In this document: positions 1 through 7,248 of the stretch, piece after piece
Position numbering within the stretch: position 1 is the stretch's first letter
Layout of the letters: each line of letters opens with the position of its first letter
The notes under the pieces: generated by a model
Told to the model about the DNA's origin: nothing
Seen by the model: only the letters and a program-made list of their open reading frames with translations
Database searches by the model: none
From: Pseudoalteromonas sp. P1-25
GTDB lineage: Bacteria > Pseudomonadota > Gammaproteobacteria > Enterobacterales > Alteromonadaceae
Direction of reading: 5' to 3'
DNA length: 64,000 nucleotides
NCBI RefSeq assembly: GCF_001401805.1
Contig: NZ_LKDW01000014.1
Location: 1 to 64,000, forward strand
Program-made: the position numbers and the translations under genes

Positions 1-182
1 ACACCCTGCTTGTTTTTTGCACTAAATAAAAGCTAGCCTCTAATTGCGTTAAGTGCAAAATTTAAGATGAGTGTCTTGTTTATTTTTCCATAAGACACCC
101 TGCTTTTTTTTTGCACTAAATAAAAGCTAGCCTCTAATTGCGTTAAGTGCAAAATTTAAGATGAGTGTCTTGTTTATTTTTT
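1..182. repeat. 94-bp tandem direct repeat, about 1.9 copies, cut by the window start
   Basis: The segment starting at 1 recurs at 95 almost unchanged, giving a period of 94 bp; the second copy fades near 182. Each unit contains two nested inverted repeats: an outer AAGACACCC/GAGTGTCTT pair and an inner TTTTGCACT/AGTGCAAAA pair, so a single strand could fold into a long imperfect hairpin. The array lies directly beyond the esterase gene and a half attC arm, so it may have inserted into that attC site or form a very long variable loop inside it. It probably continues left of the window. Confidence 0.8.
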
Positions 183-1082
183 GTTTGTCCCGCTTGAGTG
201 ACTTGTTATATTTTTTTCTCTGAATTCATAATATGCCAGCAAGGCTTTTGGAACTGAATAATATGGATTCTCAGAATGACCTGCATTTTCACTGTAATGA
301 TATGCATAATTGAAATTTGTTGGTGCGTTTGATTCAATTGCAGATAATAAACCTTTAAATGAACCTGTGATAATCTCGTTTTCATTACCACCAATGCTTA
401 AATATATAAATAAAGGTTTTTTACTAAGTTTAGATAAGCCGTTTTTAAACTCTTGAACAACAACTGAGTTGTCGTACCAAGCTGCGGGACTAAAAGCAAA
501 ATACCCAGTAAATAGCTCAGGCTTGGTAACTATCGTATAAAGTACAAAGCTTCCACCGGCCGAGAAGCCACTAAGCACTCGGTTATTATTAATCGAGTAT
601 TTTCGTTCTACAAAAGGGATTACTTCTTTTTCAATGAAAGATAAAAACAAATCAGCTTTACCAAAAATTTTTGGAGAATTTTCAGTATCTGGTCTTGCCT
701 CGATTTGAACATCTTTTCTGGCATATGGTGGCACCAAATCCCTATTTCTTGTATCTATCCAAAACAAGTTGGGAATTGCGACAATAATAGAGTCTTCAAT
801 TAACGTTTTATCAGATAGTATTGTAACAGTCTCATGCCAGCGGCTTAAATTAAAATTGCCATCTGATTTTATTATTAAGGGATAACTCTTGCTTTTATCG
901 TATCCCTTTGGCAATCGAACAAATATTCTTCTTTCTTCTGAAAGGTATTCTGAAGAAATATCATGTTCAATGAACTCTGAAGTGTAGTGCTCAACATACC
1001 TCGATGAAATTACTGAAGCTCCCACTAAAACTAAAATAGTGATTAATGAAGTTGAAATTAATTTTAATGATTTTTTCACCAA
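174..1082 (-). CDS. alpha/beta-hydrolase fold esterase (esterase D/IroE-like), cassette-borne
   Basis: The 302-residue product has an N-terminal hydrophobic segment (about residues 8-26) that would anchor or export it. It then has an alpha/beta-hydrolase fold of the esterase D (PF00756) type. The nucleophile elbow GFSAGG places Ser174 as catalytic serine, and the NAGHS motif supplies a likely catalytic histidine at 269. Such enzymes cleave carboxyl-ester bonds; the substrate cannot be told. The gene begins just after the recombination point of the attC site at 1103, as expected for an integron cassette. Its last dozen codons run through a sequence resembling the 5' arm of another attC, so the C-terminal tail after the YYEFREK stretch may not be original. 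Family call is firm, specificity unknown. Confidence 0.8.
   Translation of the reverse strand: MVKKSLKLISTSLITILVLVGASVISSRYVEHYTSEFIEHDISSEYLSEERRIFVRLPKGYDKSKSYPLIIKSDGNFNLSRWHETVTILSDKTLIEDSIIVAIPNLFWIDTRNRDLVPPYARKDVQIEARPDTENSPKIFGKADLFLSFIEKEVIPFVERKYSINNNRVLSGFSAGGSFVLYTIVTKPELFTGYFAFSPAAWYDNSVVVQEFKNGLSKLSKKPLFIYLSIGGNENEIITGSFKGLLSAIESNAPTNFNYAYHYSENAGHSENPYYSVPKALLAYYEFREKNITSHSSGTNKK
176..211 (-). other. half attC site (5' arm only)
   Basis: Read on the minus strand from 210, the sequence starts TATAACAAG and continues through CAAGCGGGACAAACAAAA. It matches the 5' arm of the complete attC at 1097-1197 (TATAACAAG, then AAACGGAACAAAAAC). No complementary 3' arm is found in positions 1-175, which are filled by the 94-bp repeat. 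The site is therefore either broken by the repeat or completed to the left of the window. Confidence 0.5.
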
Positions 1083-1096
1083 ATCTTCCTTGAAAA

Positions 1097-1197
1097 ATAT
1101 AACGCCGCCTTAAGCGGACAAAAAAAGTTGGCTACACTTGTTGAGGCACGAAACAAAGCCAACTGTTTTTGTTCCGTTTAAAGGCCTTGTTATAAGG
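1097..1197 (-). other. integron attC recombination site
   Basis: On the minus strand the site starts with TTATAACAAGGCC and ends with GGCGGCGTTATAT. The two arms are complementary over about 37 bp with a few bulges. They share CGGAACAAAAAC/GTTTTTGTCCGC-type blocks and an inner AGTTGGCT/AGCCAACT stem, with a central loop. This layout (R'', L'', L', R' boxes and a GTT core) is that of chromosomal-integron attC sites of marine gammaproteobacteria. The predicted crossover lies between 1103 and 1102. The stop codon of the GNAT gene (1190-1192) falls inside the R'' box, which is typical of gene cassettes. Confidence 0.88.
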
Positions 1198-1773
1198 TTG
1201 TAGCTACCCACTCGTCCTTTGTTATTTTATATAGGACGTGTTCTTTTAATTGAGTATTACTAACTAATGGATGTTTAAAGTTTTGCTCAGTATTAGTCAT
1301 TTTTAAACGGCACATAACTTTCTGTGAAGGTTTATTCACAACAGCAGTAAATGAAATAACACTCTCAATATTTAAATCATTAAACGCAAACTCTAATACT
1401 TTTTCTGCAGCTTCAGTAGCATAACCTTTACCCCAAAATTGTTTTGATAAACGCCAACCAATTTCGGTTGCAGGACTTACCTCAAGTTCTGCAGGTGAAT
1501 TATGTAAACCAACAAAACCAATAAATTTACTTGTTTTTTTCTCTTCTACAGCCCAAAGCCCCCAACCTCGCTCAGATATAAGCTGCGCAAGCTTTAAAGC
1601 TAAATTTGTACTTTCAACTTCATTCAATGTGTTTGGAAAATACTCCATAACTTCCTTACATGAATTTAGTTCGGCAAAAGGGGCATGATCTTCGCTTTTC
1701 CATTGTCTTAAGATCAATCGTTCAGTAGTTAAAATTTTATTTGAATTCATATGCAACTAGGATGACCTTATAA
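1103..1773 (-). mobile_element. integron gene cassette carrying the GNAT gene
   Basis: The cassette runs from a G|TTATAAGG junction (G at 1774, TT at 1773-1772) through the acetyltransferase gene to the crossover point of its attC at 1103. It is about 671 bp and contains one gene in the usual orientation, 5' end toward the presumed integron platform. No intI gene is found between 1774 and the acyl-CoA dehydrogenase gene, where one would be expected. The array is therefore an integrase-less cluster (CALIN type), a relic, or an insertion at a secondary site. Confidence 0.7.
1190..1750 (-). CDS. GNAT-family N-acetyltransferase (RimJ/RimL type)
   Basis: The protein of about 186 residues begins NKILTTERLILRQW, the standard opening of RimJ/RimL-like acetyltransferases. 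It carries the acetyl-CoA pyrophosphate-loop region GWRLSKQFWGKGYATEA (consensus Q/RxxGxG/A) in the middle. The family transfers acetyl groups from acetyl-CoA to amines, such as protein N-termini, small molecules or drugs; the substrate is unknown. The ATG at 1750 is used here. A TTG at 1756 has an AAGG at better spacing and would add two residues. The gene fills an integron cassette and its stop codon lies in the attC site. GNAT genes are very common cassette cargo. Confidence 0.87.
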   Translation of the reverse strand: MNSNKILTTERLILRQWKSEDHAPFAELNSCKEVMEYFPNTLNEVESTNLALKLAQLISERGWGLWAVEEKKTSKFIGFVGLHNSPAELEVSPATEIGWRLSKQFWGKGYATEAAEKVLEFAFNDLNIESVISFTAVVNKPSQKVMCRLKMTNTEQNFKHPLVSNTQLKEHVLYKITKDEWVATTL

Positions 1774-2174
1774 CAATTTTATCAAAGGACACTTTCCTCT
1801 TTTCATGAGCAATGGGCGTCCCCATAGTTACTTTATAATATTAGTAACAAAACCTGTAACACTTTGCCAGCTTTAAATTTTATGCCCGACTGTTAATTAA
1901 ATAATGTGTAAAAAAAGGAAAACTTCCTCATTTCATGATTCAGTAGGAAAACACAAAAGTTGTATAAAAATACTGTTAATAAAGATTTAAAATCATATGC
2001 TTTGATTACTGCCTATATCCATTTCAATACTGCGGGTATCAATCCACTTCCTATAAAAGGTGCCGACGGGGTTATTAGCCCTTTTTCAAGATTGTAAGTG
2101 CCTCTTTTAAACCTCTGCACATACATACTCGCTTACAAACCAATACTGCTATCTATCTCTACTTTAAAAAATAC

Positions 2175-2210
2175 ATAAAAAAGCCCCGCTTGGTTTTAAA
2201 CAAACGAGGC
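2175..2210 (-). terminator. hairpin, possible second terminator for the acyl-CoA dehydrogenase gene
   Basis: GCCCCGCTTGG and its partner CAAACGAGGC (2183-2210) form a stem with some G-U pairs. On the minus strand the stem is followed by a run of T (2175-2182). It lies just beyond the stronger hairpin at 2233-2260. Confidence 0.6.
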
Positions 2211-2232
2211 TCCACACTAATTTTTAACCATG

Positions 2233-2260
2233 AATAAAAGCGCCGATACTGCGGGCGCTT
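2233..2260 (-). terminator. Rho-independent terminator
   Basis: AGCGCC (2239-2244) pairs with GGCGCT (2254-2259) around a nine-base loop. On the minus strand the stem is followed by TTTTATT. It lies 20 bp beyond the stop of the acyl-CoA dehydrogenase gene. Confidence 0.75.
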
Positions 2261-2279
2261 AGCATCATTGAATTCAACT

Positions 2280-4547
2280 TTATTGATTAACTACACTTTT
2301 AAGTGGGTTAACTGGCTGTGCGTTGTCATCTAGTAAGTTCATATCAAAGTCGAACTCATCTACACGAATCGCTTTTTCACGCTTTTTGTTGTAATCAACT
2401 AATTGCGCGTGCTCAGCCGCGGTAATTACGTTTGCCGCTAGTGCATTGTCAAGCGTAATAGCAAAACGTGTACCTGGCTTAATTGTTTTAGCGCGCAGTG
2501 CTTTTTTAACTTTAGCCAGCTCACCAAGTGATGCCATTTTAGCTTTGTAAGCTTGCTCATTAATGTAATGACCATCGCCTTCAACTGGTTTAACTAAATG
2601 CGTAATTTGCGCTTTAAATGCAGTATCAAGCTGCGCTTGTTTAGCTAATTCGCGAATTAAGTCATCGCTAATTTTTGGCATTTTGGTTGAGTAGTTCATT
2701 GTTACAAAACGAATAAACTTACGAGTACCACTTGCAGGGAAGTTATCTAAAAACTTATGCAGTGCTTCTTCAGCGCTTTGCAGTGCAAAACGAGTTGCGT
2801 AATGGAAGTACGGTGCTGCTTGCTCGCGCTCGCTGCTTGCTACTTTTTGCTCGTAATACTTAATTGATGCCATTGCCGCGTATAAAAAGCTCATTACATC
2901 GCCTAAACGAGCTGATAGCATTTCAGCCTGCTTTAATTTACCACCAAGTACAAGTAGCGAGAAGTCTGCATACACTGCCAATTTTGCAGATAGTTTATGT
3001 ATGGCTTTTTCGTATTCACGTACTTCTGGTAGCGCTGAGTTTGCGCTTGCAGTAAATGGTAAAACACCTAAACGGAACGCACGTAAGCTATTTGCTGTGC
3101 TGTAACCAATTGTTTTACGTAAAATGCCGTTAAATTCTTTATCTGCCCCTTTATCTTCACTATGGATTGATTCAACCATAGATTGTAAATATGGGTGACA
3201 ACGCATAACACCTTGACCAAAAATCATCAGGTTACGAGTAAGAATGTTCGCGCCTTCTACAGTAATTGCAATAGGCTGTGCAACATAACCGCTTGCAAGG
3301 GTATTTTGCGGGCCATTTTGGATTGCTTTACCTGCTTGAATATCCATTGCAGAATCTAGCACGTCGCGACCAAGCTCTGTCATGTGGTATTTAGCTATTG
3401 CTGTAACAACTGATGGTTTTAAGCCCATGCCTAGGCCTTCAGTTGTAAGCACACGCATTGCTTCTTGAAGGTATGTTTTACCTGCAATGTCGGCTAACTT
3501 TTCTTGAATACCTTCAAATTGACCAATGGCTAAACCAAACTGCTCACGTACTGCTGCGTATTCAGATGCAGATTTAAACGCCACTTGTGATGTACTTACA
3601 CCAAGTGCAGGTAGTGAAATACCACGGCCAGCACCTAAACAGCTCACCAGCATTTGCCAACCGCGACCGATGTTTTTCTGGCCGCCAATAATAAAGTCCA
3701 TTGGCACAAATACTTTGTTGCCGCGTGTAGTACCATTATAAAAACGAATACCCATAGGATCGTGGCGGTTGCCAAGCTCTACACCTGGGTGATCTTTAGG
3801 AATAAGCGCACAGGTAATACCTAGATTTTCTTTGCCGCCAAGTAGGCCTTCTGGGTCAACTACTTTAAACGCTAAACCAAGTACTGTAGCGATTGGTGCC
3901 AGTGTGATGTAACGCTTGTCCCATGTAATTTCAAGGCCAAGTACTTCTTCGCCGTTGTACATGCCTTTGGTTACAGTACCAATATCTGGAATACCGCCTG
4001 CATCAGAGCCCGCCTCTGGGCTAGTTAGTGCAAAACAGGGAATGTCTCTGCCGTTTGCCAGGCGCGGTAAGTAATGTGCTTGTTGCTCTTGCGTACCAAA
4101 GTGCAGTAATAATTCACCTGGGCCTAAAGAGTTAGGAACCATAACGGTCACTGCTACTGCAGAGCTTTTTGTTGCAATGGTTGCCACAATAGTCGAGTTT
4201 GCATAAGGGCTAAACTCTAAACCACCAAATGATTTAGGGATGATAAGCGAGAAAAAACGCTCTTTTTTCAAAAATTCTAATATGTCATCTGGTAAGTGAA
4301 TACCGTTTTGAATAACTGAATCATCAATCATGCCTAGTAGCTCTTGTACTGGGCCATCTAAAAATGCTTGCTCGTCTGCAGTTAGGGTAGCAGCCGGCAC
4401 GTCGCGTAGTGCACTAAAATCTGGCTTACCTTGATAGATAGAGCCCTCTAACCACACATCACCCGCGTCTAGCGCTTCTTGTTCAGTGATTGAAATACTT
4501 GGTAATACTTTTTTTAATTTTGTACGTAAACTCATGATTGAACTCAT
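2280..4547 (-). CDS. fadE: acyl-CoA dehydrogenase, FadE type
   Basis: This 755-residue enzyme is a FadE-type acyl-CoA dehydrogenase. It catalyses the first, FAD-dependent step of fatty-acid beta-oxidation, acyl-CoA to trans-2-enoyl-CoA. The ACAD signature CFALTSPEAGSDAG lies near residue 170 and is followed by ITWDKRYITLAP. The middle part carries the usual dehydrogenase helices (YAAVREQFGLAIGQFEGIQ). The C-terminal 250 residues match the extra DUF1974 domain that separates FadE from short ACADs. E. coli FadE is slightly longer (814). Two in-frame starts (ATG at 4547 and five codons later) are possible. The gene stands alone, with terminators downstream and an AT-rich upstream region where a fatty-acid regulator could bind; none was identified securely. 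Confidence 0.9.
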   Translation of the reverse strand: MSSIMSLRTKLKKVLPSISITEQEALDAGDVWLEGSIYQGKPDFSALRDVPAATLTADEQAFLDGPVQELLGMIDDSVIQNGIHLPDDILEFLKKERFFSLIIPKSFGGLEFSPYANSTIVATIATKSSAVAVTVMVPNSLGPGELLLHFGTQEQQAHYLPRLANGRDIPCFALTSPEAGSDAGGIPDIGTVTKGMYNGEEVLGLEITWDKRYITLAPIATVLGLAFKVVDPEGLLGGKENLGITCALIPKDHPGVELGNRHDPMGIRFYNGTTRGNKVFVPMDFIIGGQKNIGRGWQMLVSCLGAGRGISLPALGVSTSQVAFKSASEYAAVREQFGLAIGQFEGIQEKLADIAGKTYLQEAMRVLTTEGLGMGLKPSVVTAIAKYHMTELGRDVLDSAMDIQAGKAIQNGPQNTLASGYVAQPIAITVEGANILTRNLMIFGQGVMRCHPYLQSMVESIHSEDKGADKEFNGILRKTIGYSTANSLRAFRLGVLPFTASANSALPEVREYEKAIHKLSAKLAVYADFSLLVLGGKLKQAEMLSARLGDVMSFLYAAMASIKYYEQKVASSEREQAAPYFHYATRFALQSAEEALHKFLDNFPASGTRKFIRFVTMNYSTKMPKISDDLIRELAKQAQLDTAFKAQITHLVKPVEGDGHYINEQAYKAKMASLGELAKVKKALRAKTIKPGTRFAITLDNALAANVITAAEHAQLVDYNKKREKAIRVDEFDFDMNLLDDNAQPVNPLKSVVNQ

Positions 4548-4749
4548 CCGACCAGATAAATAATACTTACATTACGTCATAAAAATCGGTTTAGATCAAT
4601 TACTCTATTCAATTAATTAACAGTTTTTTCAATTTATTTTCTTTACGGTGACGTAAACTGTTGAAACTAAAAGGCTTACACTTGTGCGCTGAAATACATT
4701 TTTTAGCCGCAGTTATGCCTAAAAACACCAAATTTTATTTAGCCATAAA

Positions 4750-4777
4750 AAAACGCAGCCACTTGGGCTGCGTTTTT
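4750..4777 (-). terminator. Rho-independent terminator of the efflux operon
   Basis: AAACGCAGCC (4751-4760) pairs with GGCTGCGTTT (4765-4774) around a four-base loop. T runs occur on both sides, so it can work in both directions. It lies 20 bp past the stop of the oxidoreductase gene, the last gene of the RND operon. Confidence 0.85.
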
Positions 4778-4795
4778 AAATTAAACTAGAGAGAG

Positions 4796-5824
4796 TTAAC
4801 TGCTTATTTGCACTATGTGTTTGCCTGTAAAGCCACCCGCTATTTGATTGTTTAAAGCAGCACTTACAGACTCTGCAGTAAAATCAACCGCAGTTATTGC
4901 TGGTGTTTTAATATCGCCCGAAAGCGCGCCTTCAAGTAACAAATTGCCCATAAAACTTAAACGCTGTTGCGCACATAAACTGTTTGCAAGCCATGCACCA
5001 CCAATTGAAACCACGCTAATATTTGGTGCTCGGCGGTACATTAAATTTTGATCAAAATGAGGCAATGGGTTTAAACACGCAATACGACCGCAAAAGCGCA
5101 TTAATTCTATATTTCGCAGCGTTGATGCACCGCCCATTGTATCAATTACAGCATCAAAACCTTGTGGACCAAGCTCACGGCGAATTTTGTCGCACAACTT
5201 TTTATCGTTGTAGTCAAAAACAGTATCGGCTCCTAGCTTCTTAACCAATTTGTGATTACGTTTAGATGCAGTAGCAAATACATCAGCGCCACGTTGCTTG
5301 GCATATTGAATGGCAAACTGACCTACCGCGCCAGAGCCACCTTCAATTAATACTGTATCACCTTCGGCAATTGCAATTTTATCTAAGCTGATAAGTGCTG
5401 CCATACCCGCGCAAGGTAATGTTGCCGCTTGCGCAGGACTGAGCTCATTGGGCACAACCGATACAGCAAAATTAGGTACTTTAGTGTACTCACTCAATAC
5501 CCCTTGCTCGCCAATATTGGCATGCCACATTACTCGCTCACCCACATTGGGGAACACGCCTTTGTTAGCTTTAACCACCACACCTACAGCATCAAGGCCT
5601 AGTATGTGTGGGTATTGCCAGTTACAAAAGCCTGTTTTAGCAAAATGCGCATCCGCAGGGTTAAGGCCCACGTATTCCACCTTTACCAACAATTCGTTGT
5701 TGACGCAATCAGGTACATCCACTTCAACATCGTGTAAGCAAATTTGCTCATCGGGTTGAGGAAGTACAATTGCCCGCATTGTTTGCGGAATATCGTATCT
5801 ATCTGACAGTTCAGTATTGCTCAT
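4796..5824 (-). CDS. MDR-family zinc-type alcohol dehydrogenase/quinone oxidoreductase
   Basis: The 342-residue protein has an N-terminal GroES-like domain with GLDAVGVVV and VGERVMWHANIGEQG. A Rossmann domain follows, with the nucleotide-binding motif GGSGAVGQFAIQYAK near residue 160. This is the medium-chain dehydrogenase/reductase superfamily, usually NADPH-dependent reduction of quinones, enones or aldehydes. The cysteine pattern of the structural zinc site is not evident, so a quinone oxidoreductase-like enzyme is more likely than a classical zinc alcohol dehydrogenase. It starts only 14 bp after the outer-membrane channel gene and precedes the operon terminator, so it is probably co-transcribed with the pump. 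A role in detoxifying the same compounds the pump exports is inferred. Confidence 0.82.
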   Translation of the reverse strand: MSNTELSDRYDIPQTMRAIVLPQPDEQICLHDVEVDVPDCVNNELLVKVEYVGLNPADAHFAKTGFCNWQYPHILGLDAVGVVVKANKGVFPNVGERVMWHANIGEQGVLSEYTKVPNFAVSVVPNELSPAQAATLPCAGMAALISLDKIAIAEGDTVLIEGGSGAVGQFAIQYAKQRGADVFATASKRNHKLVKKLGADTVFDYNDKKLCDKIRRELGPQGFDAVIDTMGGASTLRNIELMRFCGRIACLNPLPHFDQNLMYRRAPNISVVSIGGAWLANSLCAQQRLSFMGNLLLEGALSGDIKTPAITAVDFTAESVSAALNNQIAGGFTGKHIVQISS

Positions 5825-5838
5825 TCAATTAACTCTAC

Positions 5839-7248
5839 TTATTTTGCGCTGTTAAGTGCATAGCTCCATTGGCCATTAAATGCTTGATAAGCTTTAACTT
5901 TCGCAAGCAAAGCTGTAATAGTTGTATCAACCGCATTTTCTTGGGCTATTAAAACATCCTGACGCGCATCTAACAACTCTAAGTACGGTATTTGTCCTTC
6001 TTCGTACATGGCTTGTGCTTGTAAAAACGCTTTATTAGCAAAGTCAAAACGCTCATCTGCAAACGTTTTTTGTTGCTGTTGGTTGACCAACATTTGCAGT
6101 GAAAGTTCACTTTCAGTCACCGCACTTAATACTATTTGCTGATAGTCGTTGTAAGCAGCTTCACTTAAAAACTGCTGTGCGTCGCGCTGAGCAAGTAGAG
6201 CTGGATAACTTAATATTGACCACTGTAACTGTGGCGCAACTTGCCATTGTTGGTCAGTATTTTTTAATCCTGTGCTGTCTATGCTCACCACGCCTGCAAA
6301 GGCCGATAAGCTAATGTCTGGCAGTAGCGCTTTGCTTGCAGCTACGCTCAAGCTATTAGCTTGGCTAAAATCATAAAGTGCGCGGCTTATATCAGGGCGC
6401 AGTGCAATAGCTTCATTGGCATTTTTAAGCGCTACGCTAAAGTCGTGTTCAAGTATGTTTTGCTCATCGTTTATAGCTAGATCTTTGGTTAATTTACCAC
6501 TCAGCACGGCCAGTGCCGATAAATCACTGTATTTAGCATACTCTATAGCAGGCATTAGGGCTTCTTGCTGCCTAAGCTGTGCCATAGTGCGGTTTAAATC
6601 AAGCTCGTTAGCAACGCCTTCGTCTACACGTGCTTGCAATACGTCAATACTTTGCTCAAGTGCTTCAATTTGCATCGCAATGATCTGCTGTTTTTGAACA
6701 TTGCCTTGGTAGCTTACAAAGCCTTTCACCACTGACGATACAACTTCAATTTGCAATAAACGCACTTGCTCGGCTTGGCTCATGGTTGATGCATTTGCGG
6801 CATCAACCAAGGCTGTAATTCGACCAAACAAATCAAGTTGCCAGTTAAGAGCGACATTTGCACTTGATTGGCGCTCATACACACTGGGCGCATCGCTTCG
6901 AGCTGCGCCTACTTCAACACCACCTTGTGGTAAGTATTGCGCTTTTTGCTCGCCTAATCTTGCAAGTGCACTTTTCAGCGTTAATTGACTCGTTTTTAAG
7001 TCGTAGTTATTAGCAAGCGCGCTATTAACAAGGGCATTGAGCTGCTCTGACTCTAGCTTTTGCCACCAGTTAGTTTCATCAGCTGTCGCCACATTGCTTG
7101 CAATATTAGCCTGTGCTACAAAATCGTTAATGGCGTTTTGCTCACTGCGTGTATCTATTTTGCTTGCGCAACCAGATAAAGCAGCAGCCACTAACACAGC
7201 ACTTAGCGTTAAGCGCGTTTTTACACGTTTAGTCATTAACTTAGTCAT
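5839..7248 (-). CDS. outer-membrane efflux channel lipoprotein (NodT/OprM family)
   Basis: This is the outer-membrane factor of a tripartite RND pump, forming the trimeric channel across the outer membrane and periplasm. The start at 7248 is preceded by AGGAG at good spacing and gives 469 residues; it overlaps the permease gene by 8 bp. The signal peptide ends in a lipobox (LSGC), so the mature protein is probably lipid-anchored. The body shows two repeated outer-membrane-efflux-protein domains rich in long alpha-helices, with TSQLTLKSALARLGEQKAQ early and the repeat near ALYDFSQANSLSVAASKA. Typical NodT-family features such as LELLDARQDVLIAQ occur near the C-terminus. It is the third gene of the adaptor-permease-channel operon. 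Confidence 0.92.
   Translation of the reverse strand: MTKLMTKRVKTRLTLSAVLVAAALSGCASKIDTRSEQNAINDFVAQANIASNVATADETNWWQKLESEQLNALVNSALANNYDLKTSQLTLKSALARLGEQKAQYLPQGGVEVGAARSDAPSVYERQSSANVALNWQLDLFGRITALVDAANASTMSQAEQVRLLQIEVVSSVVKGFVSYQGNVQKQQIIAMQIEALEQSIDVLQARVDEGVANELDLNRTMAQLRQQEALMPAIEYAKYSDLSALAVLSGKLTKDLAINDEQNILEHDFSVALKNANEAIALRPDISRALYDFSQANSLSVAASKALLPDISLSAFAGVVSIDSTGLKNTDQQWQVAPQLQWSILSYPALLAQRDAQQFLSEAAYNDYQQIVLSAVTESELSLQMLVNQQQQKTFADERFDFANKAFLQAQAMYEEGQIPYLELLDARQDVLIAQENAVDTTITALLAKVKAYQAFNGQWSYALNSAK

Larger units (their letters stand above)
1774..2279. other. intergenic region, no gene found
   Basis: This 506-bp stretch lies between the cassette junction and the end of the acyl-CoA dehydrogenase gene. 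No open frame with a start signal stands out, and there is no sign of an integrase gene or a second attC. It holds two hairpins at its right end (listed separately) and a short AGGAA/TTCCT inverted repeat near 1917-1929. The former attI or insertion site should lie at its left border. Confidence 0.6.

Noticed and set aside
1..182. Tandem repeat considered as a CRISPR array
   Set aside because: The whole 94-bp period is repeated, with no variable spacers, and there are no cas genes.
2075..2096. GGGG-TTATTAG-CCC followed by T considered as a plus-strand terminator
   Set aside because: Stem of only three or four pairs and no plus-strand gene upstream.
1774..2279. Search for an integron integrase next to the cassette
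   Set aside because: No frame of adequate length or tyrosine-recombinase motif is present; the region is non-coding.
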